64,000 nucleotides of DNA from Tetrastigma voinierianum (Eukaryota > Streptophyta > Magnoliopsida > Vitales > Vitaceae): NCBI GenBank assembly GCA_016808115.1, contig JAEQBH010004542.1, forward strand, positions 307,675 to 371,674, given 5' to 3'. The position numbers were made by a program, and so were the translations under genes. Every line of letters starts with the position of its first letter. The stretch's first letter is position 1. Positions 48,950 through 61,213 of this stretch are shown here, in pieces. Under the pieces are notes generated by a model. It ran no database searches. It saw only the letters and a program-made list of their open reading frames with translations, and was not told the origin of the DNA.

Positions 48950-49823
48950 GGCCCTCTCTTAGGGTTCCTCCCCTCTTGAAGGTTTTGACCCTTTTCTAAG
49001 GTTTAGTTGCAGTTTTTGGGAGAGAATGACAACTTGAGGAAGAAGAAGATGGTGGAGGAAAAGAAGAGAGCTTCACTTCCATATTTTCTTTCTTTCTTTC
49101 TTTTTTCATTCCTCTTTCTTTTGATGGTTGTATTTCTTCTTCCATTTATGTTCTAGCTAGTTTTCTTAGGGTATAGATGTAGCCAAAGACATGTTTGTAT
49201 GAATTTCTACTAATTTCTATTGATTGATGTTTTATTTCATATTAATGTTAAGTATTTCATCTTGATCATAATGCTTGTGAGTATTTAGACAATATTTGCA
49301 TGAATTGTTGTTTAATTCAAGATCCGAGAGGTGATACTTAAAATCAGACCATGGATGATTTACCATATAATTATCATGAGATAGAAATATAAATGAGATT
49401 AGGTGTGATATTAGTATTTCTTATGTTTAATGCGCCATTAGAAATCTGGGGTTAAGCAAAGATGCAAAATACCTAATCCCCAGGGTAGTGTGTAGATGCT
49501 CGAGAGAGATTAACATATACATAATTGAAGTGTCATCTTAAACGATAAAATAAACATTGATTAATTGGGTTGGGAGGTTCATACATAATTGTTTAGGTGA
49601 AATCGTATGCCTTAAGGCCTTTTAGACTTGTTTTAAGCCATTTTTTGCATGCTTAGTTAGTGTAATTTAGATCCTTTTATAAATTTCCTACCATCCAAAT
49701 AGAGCCTAGGCTAGATTAGAGTCGGTACTTAGTAACCCAATTCTCTGTGGGAACGATATTCACTTATCATTAAATCACTTAAGGCGACGCGTGCACTTGC
49801 GCACATGGGTGAGTCTGTTGATA
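48950..49823 (+). mobile_element. Athila/Tat-type LTR, right part (plus strand)
   Basis: Plus-strand LTR-like layout: a pyrimidine-rich leader (49085-49140), then CTCTGTGGGAACGATATTC (about 49750), then GCGTGCACTTGCGCACATGG (49789-49808), the usual 3' end of these LTRs. The same block occurs at 60715-60780 in another LTR. No primer site follows cleanly. Its left edge against the E_m LTR is unclear. Confidence 0.55.
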
Positions 49824-49935
49824 ATGTCTGCGGAAATGGGAGGGATGGCTTGTGGTTTTAGTATAAGAACGAGCTTAACTCGCTCGTACGGTTATGGATG
49901 GAGAGTATGCATTGGCTTATAAAGCTTCAGCCCAG

Positions 49936-51244
49936 TGATTACTACCCAAATAGTGCTATTTACACCCTTACTAATATAGGTTTGAGCACTTTTTGTGTAA
50001 TGTCGCCCGATTAACGGCCCGGCATGTTAAGGACCTAAGCGAGTAGTAATCAAATTTTGTGGCAGGATTTTGTTGTTTTTTAGGGCTTTTTATACCATAG
50101 ATAGAGATTTAAGCTCAACCATGGAGAATCAGGAGTTCAACTCAATTTGCAAATCAAAGAGGAAGAAGAGCAGGCGATGCTTGGAACGAATCACCACACC
50201 TTGGAAATTTCGTTTCGTAAGGTTGCGAAAATTTGCAACCTGCGACACTGTTCATGCTACTTTTGCTTTTTGACATTTTTTGTCACTTTTTGGATTTCTT
50301 CCCAATTTGTCCCTCTGTATCAATGTTTGTTTTGGTTTTTTTGGTATTTTGTATTAAGGGTTAGCTATAAAAGCCCCCAGACTAGACACTATAAAGGGAA
50401 TCTTCTTCATTAATAAAACTTTTTGACGGCTTTCGAGTTCCGTTTCTTTTTCTTATTCTTTTCTCTCATTTTCCTTCGATTTCTCTTCCTTTCTCACACT
50501 AGCCAAACACCCTCAGAGAATGACAACTGAAGGATGAATGGCTAAGAAACCCTTCTCCTTGAAGAAGAAGGGCGATGGGTGCGAGTTCTAAGGCAGGCGG
50601 AGGTTTTTCATGGTTTTTCACGCGGTACTCATGGCCGGTTTTGTGTTTCCTTTGAACTATAGGTTTAGATCCCTTATTTTCACCTTGAATGACCTATATT
50701 TGGTAATCTTTTAGGGTTCAGTGGATGCTTATTGATAGATCCACAGAGATTCATTAGTTACCATCTATTAATCATTGGAAGGTGAGTAAAGGAGAATTGT
50801 TTTTCACTGCCTAGACTATTGATGCTCAGTGATTACCATTTTTCTAAGGATAGCTATTAAGGGTTAGGTTTTATAGCTAAATGAAGAACCGGTTCGGGAG
50901 ATGACTATAGGTCATCCTCCCCAACGTGAGAAAAGGGCAGAGGACCTCTCTCGGTTACCTTTAGAACCCAAGCTTCGATGATCGGATGCTTGAATTCTCT
51001 TTTATATTTTTACTTAATTTATTTTGGTTCCAAACATTACCCCTCCTTATTTTTATCAAACCCTAAAATCCAGAATTGAATTCACCAAGTTTGAACCCAT
51101 TGCTTGAGTCATTTGTGCGAAGAAAACCCATCCACAGTGTTCGACCACCCCAAGTCACTATCTTTGCCGGTAGCCATGCTACGCGATAGGAGGGAACAGA
51201 TTTATAAATATTGTTGATTCATTAACACCTTACTACGCGAATCA
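49936..51244 (+). mobile_element. Tat-like LTR (family shared with 61214-62682)
   Basis: 1309 bp, starts TGATTACTACCCAAATAGTG and ends GCGAATCA. It shares ordered blocks with the minus-strand LTR 61214-62682: GAGCACTTTTTGTGTA, GATGACTATAGGTCATCCTC and GCGAAGAAAACCCATCC. A decayed primer site (AAAGGCGAAGAGCTAGGA, from 51247) follows, so this is a 5' LTR. A severely shortened internal region then runs into Athila RT at about 51360. Confidence 0.75.
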
Positions 51245-51359
51245 ATAAAGGCGAAGAGCTAGGAAGATCATTATCCTCTCAGTTTCTTGGATCGAATGTT
51301 AGATGGAGTTGCGGGACACTTTCACTATTAAGCTTCCTATAGCATGGCTATTAATGGTA

Positions 51360-53336
51360 ACACTAGAATATATGGTAGGGCCTCGAAGACAAAGAAGAAA
51401 ACAACCTTCTCGTACATCATTATGGGACGTTCGCCTTGAAAAGAATGTCATTTGGGCTTTTCTGATGCATGACCACCTTTAAGAGATGCATGACCACCAT
51501 TTTTTCAGATTTGATAGAAAACATCATGATCTTCATGGATCATTTTTAATTGTATGGATGCTCATTTGATAATTGCCCGACTAATCTTGGAAGTGATTAC
51601 AAAGATGTAAGAGAAAAATCTGGTTTTGAACTAGGAGAAGTGCCATTTCACGGTGCAAGAAGGCCAAGTTCTTAGACACCTCATCTCCTCTAAAGGGTTG
51701 GAAGTGGATAAAGCAAAGATAACAACAATCCAAACCCTTACCCCACCCACCACAGTGCGAGGTGTTCACGGTTTCTTGGGGCCTGCAAATTTCTATCGAA
51801 GATTCATCAAAGATTTCTCAATAATTGCAAAATCACTATGTAAATTTGTTGGAAAAAGATGCGATATTAAGATGAAGCCTATAGGACAACATTTGAGGAG
51901 ATAAAGAACAAACTTATCAAAGCACCCATTGTTGTTTTACCAAATTGGGGTGAACATTTTGAGATAATGTGTGATGCTAATGATTATGCAATTGGGGTTG
52001 TTTTGGGACAGAGGCAAGAGAACATCTTCAGGCCCATATATTATGCGAGTAAAATGTTGAACGAGGCTCAAGAGAATTACACAACTATAGAGAAAGAGAT
52101 GCTAGCAGTGGTGTATTCTTGTGACAAGTTCAAACCTACATACTTGGCTCCAAGGTGACTCTCTACACGGACCATGTGGCAATCTGATATCTTATGATGA
52201 AAAAGGAGGCAAAACCGAGATTAATTCGTTGGGTTTTATTCATTAAGAGTTCGATATGGAAATTAAAGACAAAATAGGCAATGAAAATGTGGTAGCAAAC
52301 CACCTATCTCGTTTGGAATCCAATAAGGGGATTGAAGAATCGTTCCCGAATGAGTAATTGCTAGCGATGGAAGCTCATTTTCCATGGTATGCAGATTTTG
52401 TCAACTATTTGGCATGCAATGTGTTACCCCCTGGGCTTAGTTCTCAACAGAAAAATAAATTCTTATATGACGTTAAGCTATATCAATGGGATGACCCATT
52501 ACTCTTTAAAAGATGCCCAGACTAAGTAATGAGAAGATGTGTACCTCAAGAGAAACAACTGGAAATCCTATTCAAGTGTCATTCTTCCTCATTTGGGAAA
52601 TTGTATATGCTTCTTGTTGTCGACTATGTGTCAAAATGGGTGGAGGCAATTTCCATAGAGAAAAATGATGCTAAAATAGTGGTGCAATTCGTTCACATAA
52701 ATATCCTCACCCGGTTTAGTGCCCCCCAATGTATTCTCAGTGATGAAGCGCGAAATTTCAAATAGGAAAATCAAAGCAATATTGGAAAAAATGGTGAGTT
52801 CATCTAGGAAGGATTGGTCAAAGAAGTTGAAGGATGCTCTATGGGCATATAAGACCGCCTTCAAAACTCCAATTTCCATGTCCCCCTTTCGCTTAATCTT
52901 TGGAAAATTGTGTCATTTTCCACTAGAGTTAGAACATCGTGCAATGTGGGCAATAAGGAACCTCAATTTCAACCTCAAGGAAGCTGGTGAGAAAAGAATC
53001 CTTCAACTGAATGAACTTGAGGAAATGCGCAATGATTCATATGAGAATGCAAAGATCTACAAGAAGAAGACTAAAAGATGACATGACAAGTACTTGCTAA
53101 GGCAAGAGTTTAAGGTGGGTGACAAATTCCTGATTTTCAATTCCAGACTAAAGCTATTCCTAGGGCAAGTTGCGATCAAGATGGTCCAAACCCGTCATAG
53201 TCACATTGTTAACCCCATCTGGTGCAATAAGGGTGCAAATAGAAAATGGTCAACATTCAAAGTCAATGGCCATAGGTTGAAGCATTATTTGGGTGAGCAA
53301 ATTGCTAAAGAAATTGTGAACTACATTGATGTATAA
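51360..53336 (+). pseudogene. E_p (Athila-like) RT-RNase H-integrase, decayed
   Basis: RT fragments start near 51415 (frame remnants of YGTFALKRMSFGL). The RT thumb reads LRHLISSKGLEVDKAKI and GFLGPANFYRRFIKDFS (51663-51830). RNase H reads CDANDYAIGVVLGQR and ENYTTIEKEMLAVVYSCDKF (51967-52135). The integrase core holds LVVDYVSKWVEAI and ILSDEARNF (52614-52765), then KDALWAYKTAFKTP and the C-terminal KVGDKFLIFNSRLKLF (53110-53160). The reading is broken by many stops. The primer-site/LTR at 49936-51265 could instead own this pol, but the downstream spacer carries the E_p palindrome, which favours E_p. Confidence 0.85.
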
Positions 53337-53689
53337 TCTTCGTTGGTGGTGCGAGCAACACCAGCGATTAATGACTCTGACTTCATCGAGCTATTGACAC
53401 TAAATATAAGCTTCGCGGGGCTTGACCTAAGTTTTGTAGAACCCGTTTTTCCTTTTATTTTTTTTCATTTTTTCTAAGAGTAATTTGATTATGTTTTAGA
53501 ATTTTGTTTTACTTTGTTTTGTTTGACCCGGTTCTTGTCAAGTGTTTCGAGGTTCAGGTAAGAATGTGAGGCCAGGGTTTATCTCCTTGAAATCGAGTTT
53601 TTGGGAGTGAACCATAAATTTGTGAAAAAAAAGGAGCCATGAACTCAATTTGATGTTCGAGAACTTAAATGAAGTTTTTGGGGACAAAA

Positions 53690-54020
53690 GTCAAGTGTGA
53701 AGGGCCTTATAGGCAGGGCAATCTTCAAGTGAACCGCTCAGGGTTTCTTGGGGCGAAGACTACTTCGCGAGTCAGACCACAGTTGCTGATGAAAAGCCCT
53801 TGGGTTTGCCGAGGTGAACTCAAACCTTCGTCGAGGCAAACGCAACTCCCACTTTAAACAACCCCTCGAGTTCACAGAGGCAAAGGCTCCTTCGCCAAGG
53901 CGAACCTAAAGCCCCATTTGGCATGCCCTCGAGTTCGTTGAGGTAAAGGGCATTGCGTCTTTCTACATCCAGGCCCCTTTGCCAAGGCGAAGGAAACTTC
54001 TTAGAGGCAAAAGAGGCTGA
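53690..54020 (+). repeat. E_p palindrome array in pol-env spacer
   Basis: About seven degenerate 14-mers occur: TTTGCCGAGGTGAA (about 53805), TTCGTCGAGGCAAA, TTCACAGAGGCAAA, TTCGCCAAGGCGAA (about 53891, with perfect 6-bp arms), TTCGTTGAGGTAAA and TTTGCCAAGGCGAA (about 53979). Several are preceded by CCTCGAG. This is the same motif as in the E_p LTR U3. Confidence 0.85.
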
Positions 54021-54048
54021 GATTAGGGCATTTTAAGCGAATAAACCC

Positions 54049-55130
54049 CTCATTTTGTTCATTTCACAGTTATTTCCCGGCTTTCACTCTCCAAGAACTC
54101 GATCCTTCACCATAGTTTTTCCATCTCTCTCTTCCTCTTGTAGCTCAGAAGAAAGCGAGTCCAGGAGAAGAGAGGAAGGGACAGAGCTCGGAGAAAGCTC
54201 CCGCGCACCTCCGCCTCCTCTGGAAAATCCTAAGAAGTTTATCACACAGGAGGCGGAGAAGCTATACCATGAGTCCCTCTACAATAGAACATTCGTTACT
54301 AAGCATGGTTTCTCGGACTCAAACATCTATTTCAACTTCATGATCCAGGATAAGGGCTAGACTAAATTTTGTGCGCATCCCCAACTTGGGATAGCCCAGG
54401 TTATCAAGGAGTTCCACTCTAACCTACAGTTTTGGATTGGCTCTACAGTATACGTCAAGGCAAGTGGGTAGATTTTAGTTCCGCGGCGATTAATCGGGTG
54501 TACAACTTGGTAGACAATGTTCATGAGGTTCCTCACAAGGGGTCGGGCATATGGAAATACCATCCCTCGAACTTCCAGGTCACTATATTTCAGATGAAAG
54601 CTCTAAATCCGGTCCCAAAGGTCTGGCACAAATTCATTTGTCCTACCCTAAAGCCTAACCTTCATCCATCCACTGTCACATGGGACAAAACAATCCTACT
54701 CTACGCGATCGTATAGGACATCAAATTCGATAATGGCAATGTTATTCAAGGGGATAATAGAGTCCATTCAAGAGACGATGCACTAGAGCTCTCATACACC
54801 TCACGATTGCAGAATTATGCGGCTCGGCGAGGTCCCCTGATACGCCAGATCAGAGGAGAAGTCCACCCACAAATTCCCGGTGCCACCCCAGAATACTAAG
54901 CAAAGGGTACGGGGTGACATGGAAGGCAGTGATGCGATAGAAAGAAGCGAAGGAAGAAGAGCTCGAAGATGCCACCAAGGCTGATGAGGCACCACTAGGC
55001 CATCACCAAATGCGGGTGCAGTTCGAGAGACTTGTAGTTCGTCAAGATGAGCTAGCCCGATATTAATAGATGCAGGCCAATAGTAGAGCACAACTCGGCC
55101 TATATTGTCAGCATGATGTAGTTCTACCAT
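54049..55130 (+). pseudogene. E_p env-like ORF, decayed
   Basis: The extra ORF after pol of an Athila-type element. It has a Ser/Arg/Glu-rich N-terminus (54110-54230) and then KKFITQEAEKLYHESLYNR and VTKHGFSDSNIY (54235-54340), the start of the plant transposon protein domain. Later blocks include HPSTVTWDKTILLYAIV (about 54665-54716) and relics of RQIRGEVHPQIPGA. Frameshifts lie near 54360 and 54720. There is no signal peptide or membrane segment in the readable parts. Its role is unknown even in intact relatives. Confidence 0.65.
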
Positions 55131-57046
55131 GAACCAACATCTTCATCTATAGTACCACCGTAGCCACCATCTCCATTCCGGTTCCATGGCCTCGGTGCAC
55201 CCAACAGATTGGATGGCCCGATTACACGTTCCGATGATGTGACACGAGCATTTGGGAGTTTACGTCCCATTCCGCACATTTATTTTGCAGCGTGGGCGGT
55301 GTTTTCAAGTTTGGGGGTGTTTTTCACAGTGTTTTTTCAAAACATTTTATTTATTTTGTAGTATTTTTATCGCTAGTTTTTTTTTTTTTTTTTTTTTTTT
55401 TTGTTTTTGTTGCAAATGGTACATTTGGTCGTTTTCTTTATTTTCTTTATTTGCATACTAATTTTTTTTTTACGATATTTTGGATGGATTTATTATACTA
55501 TTTTGGTTTTGTTTAATCCATTGTTAGTCATTGTAGCTCTTTTATTCATTTTTTTAGTAAATCATTCTAATGCCACAGTACATAGCAATTTTCGAAACAT
55601 TTTTTTTTTGTAAAGATTCAAAATGGTTCATTTTGTTGTTCAATGAATTAAGTTGTTGAAATACCTAAAATGCCTATGATGATATCAAATGAACAATGTG
55701 AGAGACAATTAAGCTAAAAGTCAAATAGGATTACCATATATCTGTACAGTTAGTTATAGGTTTGCATCAAATCAAGTACAAGTCTCATATACCCTTGTTG
55801 TCTAATTATGCTTGGTTTAGAGAAAAATTAGAGGGAAATCATGATATGCAAGATTTCCACGAGGAGGCTTTTTAGAACTTGCTCGGCGTCATTTGGCGAA
55901 TCTTAGGCGACACATCTTTTGGGAAATGATAGGCCATCACTTGGAATTGGTTGAGGCTTTATTTAGCATACTGCTACCCGATTACGTATCAACCACTTAG
56001 TCACCAGTTTGACCATAATAACCATGTTCTATCTTCAAAACCAGAGCGAACACCCATATCCTGTTATTTTACCCGTCGATCAATAACCCATATTTTACCC
56101 TAACATGTCATTAATAATGCAAATCGAAGAAGGACATGTATGTTTGGTGGTAAGTTGGGATAAAGTGGTTTGACAAGTACAAAATGTCAAGGAAGGGTGT
56201 TAAAAATAGCAAAGAAAGAAAATAACTCCAAGGTGGAGTAGAGATTTAACCTCGTCACCTTAGACCTTGACCTAGTAAAAGTCGTAGGAGTGCTTTAACA
56301 CCTAATACCCCTAGGCGATTGGCGAGTTGTCGACCTAAAACTTCCCTTCGGTAGGTAGAAAGCTTAAAACGGTTGAATATTGCACTGCTCTATACCTTGA
56401 TGTTCAGAAAAAGAAAAAGTCTTGGTAATCGTGAAAAAGATAGAAACAAACAAGTTTGGGGGTGAAATGGTATGAAAAGCACACTGATGCTAATCGGGTT
56501 GAGTGAATCACTCAATAGAAGACATGGTCAAATTTTAGAGGATGAAGCATAAGAATAGAAAAAGGAAGTGATGGAGTGTTCTAGGTAAAATCTGAACCTA
56601 AATGGCCAATTCAACTACCCTCTCACCCTAGCCACACATTACACGCTTAAAAAAACCTATTTGATCTCGAGATCATCTAATGACTACATTAGTAGAGAAT
56701 AGGATGCAAACGAAACTTATGAAGTCTCGGTCTCTCTTTATCTATAGAAACTTTTATGAGTGAGATCTTTCACCTCGCCATTCCCAATTTCATTTAGATT
56801 GCATTTCGATCGGTGAGGTGAGACTACACACATTCACGTTAGAACCCTTGATCTAGGTGCAACTAGCTTATGGCCAGCCTGTTTGCTTTAAAGAACAATG
56901 TCTTGAAACATTATTCGTGTGTTGGAATGCGTAATTCTAAACGCAAAACATTACAAAAGTACATATCTCACATGGACTCGGTTTTTTCTTAATCAATAGA
57001 TTTGGAAATTTTTTTTGGCATGCTGTGAGGGCTTATTGAGAACGTT
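55131..57046 (+). other. E_p 3' untranslated region
   Basis: No gene. It contains a 26-base T run (55377-55402) and long AT-rich sequence with stops in all frames, and leads to the polypurine tract before the 3' LTR. The Cys/Phe-rich ORFs over the T run are artefacts of it. Confidence 0.6.
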
Positions 57047-57060
57047 AAGTTTGGGGTGTT

Positions 57061-58821
57061 TGATAGGGGTGAATCATATTAGCATTTTAGCATGTTTCTT
57101 AGGTGTTTATGTAACCTAAATGCTAGATTCACACCCTTATGCGTAAATATTACACTAATCCCTCATGCGTGTGAGTTTTGCGAGATATTGAAAGTAAAGC
57201 GAGCAGAAGAGTGCAAAGAACAAGAAAGCGCGAGAGCACGCTCGAGGGCTTCGGGTTCATCGAGCGAGCCCTTCGCTAAGGCGGTGCTTCGCCAAGGCGA
57301 AGAAGAAGAGCTTCAGAGGCAAGGCGAGAAGAAAGAAGAGTCGAGCTTCGGGTTCGCGGCCCGGTAACCTTCGGCCCGAGGTGAAGGAGGAATCACATCT
57401 GAAAGGCATCAAGTTAGGTCGGCGAAGGCCGCCAGGCGAAGCACGCCTTCACCGAGGCGAAGTAAGACCACCTTGACTCTTGACACATGTCTTCACTAAG
57501 ATGAAGAATGTCGAGATTGAGACAAAAATGCCCTCATTCTCAGCCCCATTTTTGGTCATTTTCCACGTGCTTTAAATACCCACTTGTAAGGAGACTAAAA
57601 AGGGCATTGAGGGAGAGCTTGGAGGTTGGCACATATCCTATCTTTTAGGGTTTCTCTCTAAGCTCTCATTTTCTAGGGTTTGTAAATTTTCTTAGATATT
57701 TTAGCTGTTTATGGGAAATTTAAGTTGCTTAACATCCATTTACTTCAGAGGACTTCTCATAGTGAATTGGGCGGGTTTGGAGAACTTCCATTCCATATTT
57801 GTTTTGTATTACTAAACCCTTCCCTCTCTCTTAATCTTTCAGCTTAATGTTTGCTATAAACATGACTTTGTTAGGTTTTGAGGCTACTATGAGTAGCTAA
57901 ATCCTCCTCTAGGGCTGGTTATGGACATTGGTGTTTGGATTATGTATTATATTGAATGATTTTGTGAATGTTATCTTGTGTTGAAGTTTTATGTTATGGT
58001 TTTATGAATTCTCAGGTTTTATTCAATTGTTACATGCTAGGTATTGAGACACAGAGCCCCTGAGGGTTCCTAAGGTGACTATTGAGTGTGCCCTTGTGAT
58101 TTGATTTTCATCCCCTAATATTATGTAATTTATAAAATCAACACAACTTAATCAAAGAAATCTAGGAAATTAGGAAAGTCTAGTACTATATGGATTTTAT
58201 TAGGGAGGACATCATCTAACCTTATAGGATGATCGTATGGAATGAAAGGTGATCGATCTAAACATAACCTGCGAAATTTCATTGCATGGACTGAGATTTG
58301 ACCAATGGAAATTCGAGGGTGAATTGCAACCAGAACAAGTAACACATTGTTTGACTGAGGGGCCAAAAAGGAGGGAATAAGGGATTAGGCATGAGAATTT
58401 GAGGTGAGACTCGAAAGAGAGAACCTCATATAGAGTTCCTTGGGTAAACACAAGAGCGTCTTCACTTAATTAGCACTTAATGAATATAAGCCATAAATGC
58501 ACTAATGAAAACAACTGGCCCTAGTGTTATTTCTTAACGGTTTTCTTACAACTTAATCCAACTATTTTCTAATCTTTTAGAGTAGATTTTTAGTTTACCT
58601 TAGTTTCATTTTTAGTTAAAAATCACTCTCAACTAGTTTAATTCGCTTAAATAGTAAAATTCTCGAATTAGTAGAAGTGTAATCCCCACTTAAACTATAT
58701 CTTCCCTATGGGTTCAACAAACTAGGTTTTTAATTTCAAAGCCATTATATTACTTGTGATCCATGCACTTATCGATTAGGTTGCCTTAACCAACTTTTAT
58801 ATAAATGAAAAGAACTGAACA
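57061..58821 (+). mobile_element. E_p 3' LTR
   Basis: 1761 bp, starts TGATAGGGGTGAATC and ends GAACTGAACA. A TATA-like TTTAAATA is at 57571-57578. A palindrome array at 57270-57480 includes CTTCGCCAAGGCGAAG (near 57287) and TTCACCGAGGCGAA. This copy keeps more of the CpG-rich palindromes than the 5' LTR. Confidence 0.88.
57270..57480 (+). repeat. E_p palindrome array in 3' LTR U3
   Basis: GC-rich and CpG-rich. TTCGCTAAGGCGG, CTTCGCCAAGGCGAAG and TTCACCGAGGCGAA occur with GGCGAAGG half-sites between them. It ends about 90 bp upstream of the TATA-like box. Confidence 0.8.
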
Positions 58822-59734
58822 TCGGTCCCCAAGGAGGAGCTTTTCTACATCTAGCAACCCGTAAAGAGCCATTAGCCTTAGCATTAGTAAGAAATGATCA
58901 AAGAGAAGGCCCTTTAGAAGCTCTTTTTTTGTCAGAAATCTCTCACAAACTATGAGACCCCTTACAACAGCTTTGGAAGAGTGGCTTTAGCCCTCAAGGT
59001 TGCCGCGAGAAAGCTTAGCCCATATTTTCAAGCACACTCGATTAATGTATTAACCAACTATCTGATCAAGACCATTTTACACAAGTAGGCGTCTTGGGAA
59101 GGTTGCTCCAGTGAGCAATAAAGCTAGCGAATCTGAGATCTCCTATAGAGCCAAAGTGACAGAGGAGCAAGCCTTAGCTGATTCCGTCATTGAAGTCCAC
59201 ACGAGAATGATAACCAAGCTCAAAAAATGGCAAGACAAGGGATGTTGAAATATGAAGATAGACGATTCTTCAAGAATGGGGAAAGGATGACCCGACATAG
59301 TCCTCAAATCCCCAAGTGGTAAGGAACTGACATAAGTGATACAATTTGCATTCCTAATCACAAATAATGAGGTCGAATATGAAGCCTTGGTATAGGGCCT
59401 TCCATTTGCTAAATCCTTATCTGCCTCTAAAATCAAAGTCTGTTGTGACTCGCATTTGTAGTTGTAAAAGCGAGTTCTCGGCTTACACGAGTAGGAACGA
59501 GATATCCTGATACACATGCGAGTGAAGGCAAGCTCACCAGTTGAGCTCTTTGAAGTTACTCGAGTGCTTAGAAAGGAGGCCGGCCTGTGGAGTGCCACTA
59601 GCAGAGCTTAGCTTCATGTGCCACAAGCCCGTACATGTCATACGAGACTTGGGGTACTCCATCCTCCTTGATCAGAGACCTTTGTTAGGACACCCATATA
59701 TTGAGATCCACAGAAGTCTTTGGATAACCCTCAT
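58822..59734 (+). pseudogene. Tat-lineage gypsy RNase H and second RNase H, decayed
   Basis: This continues the polyprotein cut at 26852. The first RNase H reads ALFFVRNLSQTMRP and ALKVAARKLSPYFQAHSINV (58916-59045), then VLTNYLIKTIL. The second, archaeal-type RNase H reads FAFLITNNEVEYEALV and KSLSASKIKVCCDS (59343-59450), which marks the Tat lineage. Several stops occur. Integrase is not seen, because another LTR begins at 59735. Confidence 0.82.
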
Positions 59735-60814
59735 TGATGAGTATCTTAAATACTCATTTTATCCCCATGTTTTGCTTAGGTTTTAGTACTTTTATGAGAT
59801 AAATAAGTGTGTTAATGCTCTCTTTTCTCAATTTTGTGATTAGAGCGAGACTGACCGTTGAGGCGGAAATGAAAACGAATCGAAGAAAAATTGACAAAGT
59901 CATCATGCAGTCGTAGCAAACACGTGATCCTTTCACCTACATGATATCCTTCTATGACTCCCTCATTGGCATGGGGCAGATTCAAGACTCTAAGGGTTTT
60001 ACGTAGACACGAGGTGCATGATTGATCCGGATGAAGAAGTTATGAAGGAAGAGGTGAAGGATGAAAAGAAGTTGTATTTCCCCCGCTTCCGCAGGCTAAA
60101 CTCATTTTTCTATGTTTTTGATGTAGTCAAAACAATGAACTATGATTTTAACTTTTGATTTGTAATCTTTGATGTTTGAATTTATTATATATTGAATGTT
60201 CGATTTCAGTTCTTAATGCTTGTTGATGATGAATCACCATTAACATGATTTGTGACTTAATTTGAGGTTGAGAAACAATAATTAGGTTAGGCGAGTGAAT
60301 GAATGTCATGTTTCACTATAGAATAAGAGATATTTGTAGGTTACACATGGCTTATTGGGTTTGATGCTTAATGCATCCTTGGTTGCGATGGTTTGAGGGA
60401 GTAGAGATACATTAGAACCTTTTCGAGGATAGATTGGTATTGTTTGAGAAAGAATAGCATGTGCCAAATTGAGAGTCGCCATTAATATATAATTTAGGCA
60501 TCATTCGGAACAAATAGAGCCTTAACATAGGAATTTGTTAGATGAAATCAAAACCCTAGGCTTCTTTCTTATAATTACATTTTCCTTTTGCATGTTAAAC
60601 ATTTTAGTTTAGGATTTATTTAGTTTAGTTTGTTTTCATTTTAACTTCATCTTTGTGTTAATCCAAATAAAGTTAGGGCTATTCTAATTTCGATTGCCCA
60701 GTAACCTAATCCTCGTGGGACGGTACTCTTACTTTCACACTTTATTACTTGAGGGGATGCGTGCACTTGCACACATAGGCGATATACATTTTATATAGCA
60801 CATTTTGAGCTATC
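59735..60814 (+). mobile_element. Gypsy (Athila/Tat-type) 5' LTR
   Basis: About 1080 bp, starting TGATGAGTATCTTAAATACT, a TGATGAG opening typical of these LTRs. Near the end it has TCGTGGGACGGTACTCTTAC and GCGTGCACTTGCACACATAG. A decayed primer site, TGGCCCCATTTTTTGAGATT, follows at 60821-60840. Confidence 0.7.
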
Positions 60815-60968
60815 GAGTTTTGGCCCCATTTTTTGAGATTAGACGTTTTTACTAATATTGATACCAATTAGTCCTTCTTTACTTTGGATATAGTTAGTCT
60901 TGTTTTACTTTCCTTTTATATTTTACTTTGGTTTGTTTTCGTTTTTGTTTTTTAGGATTTAAAACACA

Positions 60969-61213
60969 ATGGATCCTTTCATGGAACTATCAATTAAAAT
61001 GGCCCTCCTTACTGAACAACTAAGATTAAAGGAAATGGCCGATGAACATCATCGAAGAGTGAAAAATCAAGTGAGGAGTCAAGTGTGGCAACCATATGCA
61101 TCGATGGATGATGTTCAATATGGAGGTACCCCATATTTGAATAATCATAGTATTGGATGGGACCATCACTCAAACACTTCATGGGACACAAATCATAACA
61201 CTCTTCAATCTCC
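60969..61213 (+). pseudogene. Gag N-terminal start of the same element, truncated
   Basis: An ATG at 60969 opens MDPFMELSIKMALLTEQL and continues with charged, then Asn/His/Ser-rich sequence (HSNTSWDTNHNT). The position after LTR, primer site and leader fits a gag N-terminus. It is cut at 61213 by a minus-strand LTR. Beyond that the frame runs into LTR sequence. The gag label is inferred from position. Confidence 0.45.

Noticed and set aside
51360..53336. Assigning this pol to the LTR at 49936-51244
   Set aside because: The LTR and primer site are close by, but the spacer after pol carries the E_p-specific TTCGCCNAGGCGAA motif and leads in order to the E_p 3' LTR. The alternative is noted but less likely.
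55252..55613. Overlapping Phe-rich ORFs resembling membrane proteins
   Set aside because: They are generated by the 26-base T run and T-rich flanks in the E_p 3' UTR.
57092..57367. 91-codon Glu/Arg-rich ORF in the E_p 3' LTR
   Set aside because: It lies wholly in the LTR U3 over the GGCGAAG palindromes, and the 5' LTR copy does not keep it open.
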